5,786 nt of DNA from Parcubacteria group bacterium CG11_big_fil_rev_8_21_14_0_20_41_14 (GCA_002787075.1 PCVT01000115.1:1964-7749), one strand, 5' to 3'. Counted from the first letter of the stretch, positions 1 through 5,739 are shown. Notes: generated by a model not told the origin, from the letters alone. Translations and numbers: made by a program.

Positions 1-12
1 GACATATCAAAA

Positions 13-240
13 TCAAACCGCCACTTCTACCATTGATAAGCTCATGGATTGCGGCTCTCTCATTTCATCGTGATCCATTGAGCGGTCTTCTATGTGGAGT
101 TCTGCGGCATCCTTAATGTTCGCTAATGCTTCTTCGTATGTGTCGCCTTGGGTGTAGCAACCCTGCAACGCGGGACAGAAGGCAAAATAACCGTCATTGT
201 CTCTCTCAATTATAATTGGCAAATGATAAAGTCTTTTCAT
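13..240 (-). CDS. HicB-like antitoxin family protein (short UPF0150 form)
   Basis: This 75-residue protein has the N-terminal pattern of the HicB/UPF0150 family: a first strand (YHLPIIIER, residues 5-13), then DNDGYFAFCPALQGCYTQGDTYEEALANI at 14-42, with the family's GY.A.CP.L.GC...GDT.EEAL signature, followed by an amphipathic helix. In the family this partial RNase H-like fold usually binds and neutralises the HicA mRNA interferase. The protein is shorter than full HicB antitoxins, which carry an additional C-terminal DNA-binding domain; none is visible here, so self-repression of the operon is not predicted. The ATG at 238-240 overlaps the stop codon of the upstream Bro-N fragment as ATGA, which suggests translational coupling. 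The stop (13-15) lies 7 bases from an ATG at 3-5 that could start a downstream gene such as hicA, beyond the window. Sampled GC is higher (about 45-55%) than in the nuclease gene. The family call is secure; toxin-antitoxin function is inferred because no HicA is visible. Confidence 0.85.
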   Translation of the reverse strand: MKRLYHLPIIIERDNDGYFAFCPALQGCYTQGDTYEEALANIKDAAELHIEDRSMDHDEMREPQSMSLSMVEVAV

Positions 241-404
241 ATGTGATATGGTAGCAAAAAATGGAATTTTTGTCTATATTTGCTGGATTGCATGCTGTCG
301 GCAAGCGCCGCTACCACATCAATCACGGAAAACCACCATTCGTTTTCACAGAGTATTTTTCTGATTTTTCTGCCCTTGAACAGGGATATTTTTGTGGTGG
401 ACAT
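237..404 (-). pseudogene. Truncated Bro-N (phage antirepressor-type) domain fragment, 55 codons
   Basis: Reading the minus strand from the ATG at 402-404 gives a 55-residue open frame. It contains KISLFKGRKIRKILCENEWW at residues 5-24 and then FSVIDVVAALADS (25-37). This matches the start of the Bro-N domain found in phage antirepressors, DinD-like proteins and many CPR proteins (pattern: I.LF.GKKIRR....EWWFSV.DVV..L.DS). Similarity continues weakly to about SKY (41-43), where family members read RYW..LK, then stops. The usual domain is about 100 residues and is normally followed by a further region, so this is roughly its first half. An in-frame TGA 5 codons upstream of the ATG rules out a longer N-terminus. 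The TGA stop (237-239) overlaps the ATG of the HicB-like gene. Either this is a decayed gene, or a short peptide kept for translational coupling. DNA binding is unlikely for half a domain. The identification is from memory of the family pattern; the truncation is seen directly. Confidence 0.72.
248..276 (-). promoter_or_regulatory. Possible promoter for the HicB-like gene
   Basis: On the minus strand TAGACA (271-276, 5 of 6 matches to the -35 consensus) is separated by 17 bp from TACCAT (248-253, 4 of 6 to the -10 consensus). Only 7 bases lie between the -10 box and the hicB-like ATG, so a transcript from here would be nearly leaderless. The site lies inside the 3' part of the Bro-N fragment. 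It could give hicB an independent promoter, but the -10 box is weak and this may be chance in AT-rich DNA. Confidence 0.25.
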
Positions 405-450
405 ATTGAATTTTTTTCACATCCGTATGTCCGCAATCTAGAGCGTCCGC

Positions 451-471
451 CTTGACAGATTATCTGGCAAG
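451..471. promoter_or_regulatory. 21-bp palindromic operator-like site over the -35 box
   Basis: The arms CTTGaCAGAT (451-460) and ATCTGgCAAG (462-471) around a central T461 pair at 9 of 10 positions; the one mismatch is A455/G467. The palindrome covers the whole -35 hexamer and 14 bases of the 17-bp spacer of the plus-strand promoter, where a dimeric repressor would block RNA polymerase. No T tract follows on either strand, so it is not a simple terminator. The binding protein is unknown and I found no second copy in the window. Confidence 0.55.
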
Positions 472-480
472 ATGTATTAT
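452..480 (+). promoter_or_regulatory. Near-consensus sigma70-type promoter, plus strand
   Basis: TTGACA (452-457) is a perfect -35 box. It is followed by exactly 17 bp and then TATTAT (475-480), 5 of 6 to TATAAT. This is the strongest promoter match I found in the window and it points opposite to all the genes. The predicted start is near 486-488. The only thing downstream is a hairpin plus T tract ending at 543, beyond which transcription would run antisense to the NYN and nuclease genes. A TATAAT on the minus strand overlaps the same bases (476-481) but has no good -35 partner. Confidence 0.7.
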
Positions 481-486
481 ATAGAT

Positions 487-543
487 ATTACGACGAAAAG
501 GGACCCGAACGGTTAACTACCTAAGGCCCCCTTTTCTTTTTTT
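487..543 (+). ncRNA. Putative small RNA of about 57 nt, antisense to the NYN gene 3' end
   Basis: The RNA is defined by the strong promoter at 452-480 (predicted start about 7 bases after the -10 box) and the hairpin plus T7 at 495-543. It has no room for a meaningful reading frame. Bases 517-543 are antisense to the last codons and stop of the NYN gene, so it could act on that mRNA or mark the boundary between convergent transcripts. It does not resemble a Cas12a repeat (no TCTAC...GTAGA stem), and Cas12a is not known to need a tracrRNA. The promoter and terminator are seen; the RNA itself is inferred and its exact ends are estimates. Confidence 0.45.
495..543 (+). terminator. Rho-independent terminator (plus strand; possibly weak in the minus direction)
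   Basis: GAAAAGGG (495-502) pairs with CCCTTTTC (529-536), with an inner CC/GG pairing (504-505 with 525-526). On the plus strand the stem is followed directly by seven T (537-543). In the minus direction the stem ends in TTTTC then GTCG, a much poorer U tract, but the hairpin includes the stop codon of the NYN gene (517-519) and could help end the nuclease operon. The loop of roughly 20 bases is longer than in a typical intrinsic terminator. Confidence 0.6.
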
Positions 544-1053
544 AGCTATTTTTTCTTTGATGCCATTTCTATCGAGGCCGTCAAAATAGTTTCTCGTTAT
601 TTTTTTATACAATGATGACGCTCGTTTAAAATCCGGAAAAAGTATTTTTTCAAGCTTGTTTTCTTCTATCAAAAAATCAACCAACATTTTATAATCTCCG
701 TCTCCTGACACGAGCACCACTTTATCAAAATCCTCTTTGCGATACAGTTTTTTCATGACCGTAAAAACAATGTCAGTGTCAACATTTCCTTTTTTCTTGC
801 CAAGCATGACTGAACTGTGCTCCCGAAAGTGCAGTATGAATCCGGATTTTTGTATTTCGTCATACAATTCTTGATATTCTTCTTTCACGAAACCCAAAAA
901 ATAGTACGCTTCTTTTACGCCGTATTTCTGCCGCAAATACACGCGAAACCGCGCCAGATCAATTTCCCATGGCTCGTCTGCGGATATGGTACTCATGTAT
1001 GCGTTCTGTCCGTCCACGAACGCGATGTTGTTTTTATTTTCTGTGGTGGGCAT
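517..1053 (-). CDS. NYN-domain (PIN-like, DUF88/LabA-type) putative ribonuclease
   Basis: This 178-residue protein is a complete single NYN domain. The first motif is IAFVDGQNAY (residues 10-19, acidic D14), the second is KKGNVDTDIVF at 87-97 (D92, D94), and the third is VVLVSGDGDYKMLVDFL at 112-128 (D118, D120). These aspartates form the metal-binding centre in NYN/PIN-like nucleases, which cleave RNA, so the active site looks intact. Strands and helices between them (LARFRVYL, AYYFLGF, GFILHF) fit the Rossmann-like fold. The C-terminal tail (residues 165-178) is rich in Lys and Arg and could bind nucleic acid. The ATG at 1051-1053 lies 8 bp after the stop of the Cas12a-like gene, with no Shine-Dalgarno sequence and no room for a normal promoter in the gap, so co-transcription is likely. 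NYN proteins are also common housekeeping RNases, so a role with the nuclease is inference from position. The substrate is unknown. Confidence 0.88.
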   Translation of the reverse strand: MPTTENKNNIAFVDGQNAYMSTISADEPWEIDLARFRVYLRQKYGVKEAYYFLGFVKEEYQELYDEIQKSGFILHFREHSSVMLGKKKGNVDTDIVFTVMKKLYRKEDFDKVVLVSGDGDYKMLVDFLIEENKLEKILFPDFKRASSLYKKITRNYFDGLDRNGIKEKIAKKRKGGLR

Positions 1054-1061
1054 AAAAATTA

Positions 1062-4000
1062 TTATTGAGAATGTGCAGGACTATTTTTTGCGAGCCATTC
1101 GTCCCAGTCGCTATCACTAATTAACAAATCAGGGTACCTTCGCATTTTTCTTTCGGCAGAGATAGCTTCAATACTCTCTTTTTTGAATTTTAAGACGCAG
1201 TAATATGGCTGTTTCTTTTTATCATTCAACATAGTAAGAACATACTCATTGCCATCTTTCACAAAAGGTATTTTTTCATCTTTTTTAGGCAATCGCAATA
1301 TACTCCAATATTTCTTAAACTTATCAAGCTCTGAATAATATTTTATTACTTTCTCAATCTCCATAATACCTTTGCGTCCGATATTATATGCGCCGTTTGC
1401 GTCTCCGTTGAACTTTACTTGTTCAGAATCATGGCCAATGTATATCTTTTCTTTTAATTCGTTCCACTCTCTCTCATCTTCTGAATCAAAATAACAATGA
1501 GAGCAAAAAATAAAGTCCCGATTCTCTCCCCACTCTTCTATTTCTCCATTTGCGTCGTCTTCTTTGAACTTGCGTCTCTTATTAACTGAATTTCTAACCT
1601 CCTGGACACAATGAAACCATTTACATAATTGCACCCAAAACTTTGTTTCCTCCTCTTTGATAGAGAAATTTAGATCCTGAAGCTGTTTATTTATATCAGT
1701 TGTTTTTTCTATTTTAAACTTCTCAAATAAACTCGTTATTTTTTCAGTCACATCAGCTATTTCATCTACTCCGCCTTTGCCGTTATTTGCTTGTCTATCC
1801 CAAACAACCCGACGGACATTTGAATAGACAATGTCCTGAATTATTCCGTCGCCGCTATTGATTCCTTTGACTTCTGAAGAATACTCAAACTTATATTTCA
1901 TTCCATCAAAAGTGATATTGATTTTTTTGAATTCTTCTTGTGCTTTTTTGGTCTTAATATATTTTCTTTTCCTAAATCCACACGCAGGACAAATGGCCGA
2001 TGTATAGCCAGGATTAACATAAAAAATAATTCCAACCTGACTCTTGCTCTCAATGTCTCCGCCGAATGTCCTAATCTCTGGGGTCAACTGCCATGCTTCC
2101 AAAAAGTTGCCTAATTTCTTATCAATAAGATAACTCAGCTTCTTTGCTATTTTTTCCTCAACTTTTGAGTAAACTTGTTTATCAATCATGATACGACCTT
2201 GTTTCATCCCAACATTCAAGTTTTCAAGAACCACAATAGGCACTTTACCTTCTTTGATCGCCTTGATGACCAAATTCGCGATTTTATTCACGACGAATCC
2301 AAGATATCCCTCTTTCAAATCCGCAATTTTTTCTATTCGCTCCCACGACTTACGCGCTTTTAATCGTTCTATTTCTCGCAGATCAAGTAAGTTATGATAA
2401 TCCTTGAATGGCTCAACTTTTGCTTCACCAACCGGGTTACCGTCCTTGTCATGATATTGATTTTTTTCTGCGATTGGTTTTTCATCTTTACCAAAACGAT
2501 GGATTTCATTCAAACTCCTCATCTCTAAAATTTTTCCATCTTCGTTGAGGACGGATAGATACGCAAGATTTTTTTCTCCTCGGTCAAGCGCGATGATGCG
2601 AAATTTATCATGCCCGAATGGAGTCTGGGCAATAAGCTTATTTACATCTTCGTTGATTTTGTAACCCTCTCTTTTGTTTACAAAGTTAATGACTATCGGA
2701 ACACGAAGCAAAAACTTATCTTCTTTATATCTTTGCCGATCAAACACTTCTTTTTCCTGCCCATCCTTATCTTTTACTTTTTTCTTTTCCAAACTCTCTG
2801 AAGCGGGGCGGTAAAACATTTTTGCGCCCCCGCTCAACTTGTACACTACGCCGTCATCGTTCTTTAAATTCTTTGCATCAAAAAGTAATTTGAAAAATGT
2901 AGTTTCCAAATTCTCCCTACCCTGCTCTTTTTCTTCTTCATTTCTTTCTGCCTGTTTGCGCCACTCTGCTTTGGTCAAAAAACCATGGCCATATTTTGCC
3001 CTGCCTATTTCCTCGTCAATTTCAAAATCTTTGTTATAAATTTGAAATAAATAAACTTGCTTTTTATTTTTGGGGTTTACAACCAGATCGTTAATGGTGT
3101 TATCTGAAATATTTACCGTTTGAATGTCATATACATTTTCTTCCACCCAAGCATAGAATAGTGACGTGTCTAAAAAGCCTTTAGTATCAGGAAAACTAAA
3201 CTCCTTGTCATAATATTTTCTGATCGCATCTTTAAGGAAATCAAAATATTTCTGCAGAAACTTTGGATCGGGATTAATTTTTTTCTGCTTTTTATGTTTT
3301 CCTTGTATATAGCCATTTAGAATTTCATCTGTTGGTTGTATACCAATTTTAATTTTATCTTTTGCACCGGATTGTCCCCGATCGATACCTTCCCACTTTT
3401 CCTCCGCCTTATTATCACCACTAGCTACCAGAAATGGTGTAATAAATATTTTTGGTAACATCCTTGATGGATTCTGGAGTTGAGTATAGACCATCTTTTG
3501 CCAAGCACTACTCTTTATATCCTTATACAAATCTTTATTCTCAAAATAGTTTTTATCTTCCAAAACCACCAAGTAGTATAGATCTCTATCGTTCTGTTTC
3601 TTTTTCAAAATAACCCCACACTTTACTTTTTCCTGACTCTGCGGCCAACCTTGCAAAAATTGTGCGTTGTTAAAATTTAAAACAACCTTATCTTCAGTCC
3701 ACGGTTTCTTCGTGATGAAGTGTTTTAATGCTTTGTAATATCCATTGATTAAACACCTTTCTTGTTGTTCATTATCACCATCAAGATATGCTTCAACTTG
3801 CTCGTGTATCTCATCACGATTCGCGTATTCTTTCTTTTCAACCATGACACCCTTTTTGCGTAGAGCAAAATACTTCGTCATGTTCAGAATGCCGTTTGCT
3901 GATTCGGCAAAATCAAAAAGTATGTCAACTTGCTTATCTTGTTCTGACTTAGAGAAATCTTTATTTCCTTTCTTATAGACCGTTTCAGCAAGTAGCTTTT

Positions 4001-5609
4001 GAGCTGTCTCGTTGTGTATTACTACCAGTGACTCAAACTCAAACTTAACGATACGCAAAAAATTCTTCCAATGTTCACCTTCACACAATTTCTGACGTAA
4101 CACTTCCAATTCTTCTCGCTCGTTTTTTCTCTGTTCATCATTTGGGTCAATTACCTCAAAATATCGATACTTGAACATATCCAAGAGTAAAACGTCTTTT
4201 CCTGCATCCAAAACATTTTTTACTGTTTGCAAGTCAACAAAATCAGGCAGTTTCTTTCTCTGTTTTTTCTCTGGCTTGCCATTATTTAAATACTCCAATA
4301 TTTTACCGCCAAATGTATGCCACGAAACAAAACACTTATTGGAAATAGTCGTAATGGCGCGACTCGATAGAAAGACATTTTTTGGATCTAAAAATTTTTC
4401 ATTGAGAAATTGAAAAAATATTTCCCGTGAGAATTCTAATTTTAAGCGGCTATGTGTAATGAATTTTTTGATGAACGAGTCCGTTGGAGAAAATATATTA
4501 TCTTTATCAACCTCAAACTCCTCATCTTGCTTTTTTACCTCTCCATGGACTTGTTTGTGTAGCTTTTGAAAATTATCTGATTGGACACCAGACTCATTAA
4601 TGTCTTTATTCAACTTTCTCGTTATAAAATTATACCTATTGATATCAGCCTGCAGAAAGTGGCGATATTTGATCCCAAAAACCTCATCTTGCCATTTACT
4701 TTCATCAAACTGCTTTACCCAACCCTCTTCTGCCATTCCTTTTTCCTTGAAGTACTCAGTCCATCCTTGGTTAAATTTATTCAATAATTTAGGGAGTTTT
4801 GATTGTATAACTCCAAATTTTTCCAAATTTGTACAAAACCGCGTCAAATTCTCATCTGCGATACGTGTGGCAACACGCCCAGCTTTACCATCTGCTTTGT
4901 AGTAATTTCGTCTATTATCATGAAATGCGCTGGAAAAATAAGTAGTAAAATTTTGTCCTTCCTTGTCTTTACCTTTTCCAAGAGCACCAAAACTATTAAA
5001 CACCTCTTTTAATTTTCTCTTTTTACCCTTTTCGTCTTTATTAAAAAATAAAACTGGCACATTAATGTCTGCTTCCAGTTCATCGCTAAATTCTATTCTT
5101 AAAATATCAATCAGTTCCTTATTAAATAGTTTTCCTGAAACCTTATTTTTTTCTACCTTTACCCAACCATTAAATTCATCCGGCTTATCGCCAATTTTAT
5201 CCGCTTTGCTTAATTGGTTAAACAAATCGATAACTTTCTTATGATCCTTTGATTTTGCTCCTTTTTCTTCCCCGTCATCGCTTTCAACTGATTGCTCCTC
5301 ATCAACACTTTCATCCTCCGCTTCACTTTCCGTGACTTTTAAAGAATCCTTTATATCAATATATGCTTCAGGTAATGCCAAGGCGGCATTGATGAATTTT
5401 GCGTGCAATTTATCAATGTACTTTTTTATAATTGCATAATTTTCCGCGCGATATTTATCTTTGGGGAAAATATTATTTTTATCCAATTCCAATAATTGCC
5501 GCGTTCTTGGCACCGGCTTCAACTCAAACCGCAAGGTCTTGGAAAGCGCGTATTTTCCCACAAATTCGTCAAACGCGCCGCCGGATGAATTCTTTTGTTT
5601 ATCTGGCAT
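1062..5609 (-). CDS. cas12a: Cas12a-family type V CRISPR effector nuclease, large variant with zinc-ribbon knuckles
   Basis: This 1515-residue protein is an RNA-guided DNA nuclease of the Cas12a family. ALSKTLRFELKPV (21-33) is the family's N-terminal signature. The REC part includes FHDNRRNYYKADG (229-241) and ATRIADENLTRF (247-258). QGWPQSQEK (653-661) and RMLPK (716-720) are the PAM-interacting region. YLFQIYNKDF (853-862), KLSGGAKMFYR (924-934) and EDKF (963-966) are WED segments. RuvC-I is IIALDRGEKN with D1009; the bridge-helix Trp is W1089; RuvC-II is VVLENLN with E1129, followed by KQVYSK; the Nuc arginine is R1339 in QEVRNS; RuvC-III is GDANGAYN with D1403. Catalysis looks intact. 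Known Cas12a proteins are about 1200-1350 residues. The excess here includes an acidic stretch (93-117), a charged WED insert (about 862-899) and a C-terminal insert (about 1428-1492). CPAC (C1207, C1210) and CSHC (C1369, C1372) form a likely zinc site. No His lies between FYR and EDKF, where self-processing of pre-crRNA occurs. The start is fixed by an in-frame TGA 5 codons upstream (5622-5624). No CRISPR array or cas1/2/4 accompanies it here. Confidence 0.95.
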   Translation of the reverse strand: MPDKQKNSSGGAFDEFVGKYALSKTLRFELKPVPRTRQLLELDKNNIFPKDKYRAENYAIIKKYIDKLHAKFINAALALPEAYIDIKDSLKVTESEAEDESVDEEQSVESDDGEEKGAKSKDHKKVIDLFNQLSKADKIGDKPDEFNGWVKVEKNKVSGKLFNKELIDILRIEFSDELEADINVPVLFFNKDEKGKKRKLKEVFNSFGALGKGKDKEGQNFTTYFSSAFHDNRRNYYKADGKAGRVATRIADENLTRFCTNLEKFGVIQSKLPKLLNKFNQGWTEYFKEKGMAEEGWVKQFDESKWQDEVFGIKYRHFLQADINRYNFITRKLNKDINESGVQSDNFQKLHKQVHGEVKKQDEEFEVDKDNIFSPTDSFIKKFITHSRLKLEFSREIFFQFLNEKFLDPKNVFLSSRAITTISNKCFVSWHTFGGKILEYLNNGKPEKKQRKKLPDFVDLQTVKNVLDAGKDVLLLDMFKYRYFEVIDPNDEQRKNEREELEVLRQKLCEGEHWKNFLRIVKFEFESLVVIHNETAQKLLAETVYKKGNKDFSKSEQDKQVDILFDFAESANGILNMTKYFALRKKGVMVEKKEYANRDEIHEQVEAYLDGDNEQQERCLINGYYKALKHFITKKPWTEDKVVLNFNNAQFLQGWPQSQEKVKCGVILKKKQNDRDLYYLVVLEDKNYFENKDLYKDIKSSAWQKMVYTQLQNPSRMLPKIFITPFLVASGDNKAEEKWEGIDRGQSGAKDKIKIGIQPTDEILNGYIQGKHKKQKKINPDPKFLQKYFDFLKDAIRKYYDKEFSFPDTKGFLDTSLFYAWVEENVYDIQTVNISDNTINDLVVNPKNKKQVYLFQIYNKDFEIDEEIGRAKYGHGFLTKAEWRKQAERNEEEKEQGRENLETTFFKLLFDAKNLKNDDGVVYKLSGGAKMFYRPASESLEKKKVKDKDGQEKEVFDRQRYKEDKFLLRVPIVINFVNKREGYKINEDVNKLIAQTPFGHDKFRIIALDRGEKNLAYLSVLNEDGKILEMRSLNEIHRFGKDEKPIAEKNQYHDKDGNPVGEAKVEPFKDYHNLLDLREIERLKARKSWERIEKIADLKEGYLGFVVNKIANLVIKAIKEGKVPIVVLENLNVGMKQGRIMIDKQVYSKVEEKIAKKLSYLIDKKLGNFLEAWQLTPEIRTFGGDIESKSQVGIIFYVNPGYTSAICPACGFRKRKYIKTKKAQEEFKKINITFDGMKYKFEYSSEVKGINSGDGIIQDIVYSNVRRVVWDRQANNGKGGVDEIADVTEKITSLFEKFKIEKTTDINKQLQDLNFSIKEEETKFWVQLCKWFHCVQEVRNSVNKRRKFKEDDANGEIEEWGENRDFIFCSHCYFDSEDEREWNELKEKIYIGHDSEQVKFNGDANGAYNIGRKGIMEIEKVIKYYSELDKFKKYWSILRLPKKDEKIPFVKDGNEYVLTMLNDKKKQPYYCVLKFKKESIEAISAERKMRRYPDLLISDSDWDEWLAKNSPAHSQ

Positions 5610-5624
5610 AATATCTTTTCTTCA

Positions 5625-5653
5625 AGTATACTCTCACGCGCCAAAAAAATCAA
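5625..5653 (-). promoter_or_regulatory. Promoter of the cas12a-NYN operon
   Basis: On the minus strand TTGATT (5648-5653, 4 of 6) is followed by 17 bp and TATACT (5625-5630, 5 of 6). Fifteen bases separate the -10 box from the ATG, so with a normal start site the leader is only about 8-9 nt. The bases before the ATG (AAAAGATATT) contain no clear Shine-Dalgarno motif, so initiation would be almost leaderless. Confidence 0.6.
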
Positions 5654-5657
5654 TTTA

Positions 5658-5672
5658 TCCGCCTCTGGCGGA
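5658..5672. repeat. TCCGCC-TCT-GGCGGA inverted repeat upstream of the cas12a promoter
   Basis: Perfect 6-bp arms (5658-5663 and 5667-5672) surround a 3-base centre, ending 4 bases upstream of the -35 box. It could be an operator, but I recall near-identical TCCGCC...GGCGGA sequences as dispersed repeats in Parcubacteria-like genomes, which would make it a genomic repeat rather than a locus-specific site. Only one copy is in the window. Confidence 0.5.
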
Positions 5673-5724
5673 CCAAACCCAAACACTCGCCAATATCAGG
5701 AAATGATTATTTTTTGCTTGATAA

Positions 5725-5739
5725 AGGGTAAAAAACCCT
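5725..5739. other. Small A/T-loop hairpin
   Basis: AGGGT (5725-5729) and ACCCT (5735-5739) form a 5-bp stem around an AAAAA loop on the plus strand. No T tract follows closely in either direction (the minus strand continues TTATCAAGC), so it is at best a weak terminator of an upstream minus-strand gene outside the window. It may be chance. Confidence 0.2.

Noticed and set aside
20..40. TTCTACCATTGATAAG as a degenerate Cas12a repeat
   Set aside because: It lacks the matching GTAGA arm, occurs once and lies in the coding end of the HicB-like gene.
333..400. Possible multi-branched RNA: CCACCA/TGGTGG outer stem with inner CAGA/TCTG and CCCT/AGGG hairpins
   Set aside because: Stems are only 4-6 bp with long gaps, as expected by chance, and the stretch is explained as coding for the Bro-N fragment.
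261..455. Plus-strand 64-codon open frame between the HicB-like and NYN genes
   Set aside because: It has no recognisable motif or ribosome binding site, and it lies opposite the Bro-N fragment, which has clear family similarity on the minus strand. It is best explained as its shadow.
476..481. TATAAT on the minus strand as a promoter for the Bro-N/HicB pair
   Set aside because: The -10 box is perfect, but the hexamer 17 bp upstream (GTCCCT) matches the -35 consensus at only two positions and there is no extended -10. It is kept only as a note on the overlapping plus-strand promoter.
1062..5609. Assignment of the nuclease as Cas12a2 because of its zinc knuckles
   Set aside because: The Nuc-domain arginine motif (QEVRNS) and the overall order of REC, PAM-interacting, WED and Nuc segments fit Cas12a. 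The zinc knuckles alone do not justify Cas12a2, though a tree would be needed to settle it.
2175..5706. Several plus-strand open frames of 60-100 codons opposite the nuclease gene
   Set aside because: They are rich in Phe, Ser, Leu and Lys as expected for the antisense of an AT-rich Lys/Glu-rich gene. None shows a domain or a ribosome binding site.
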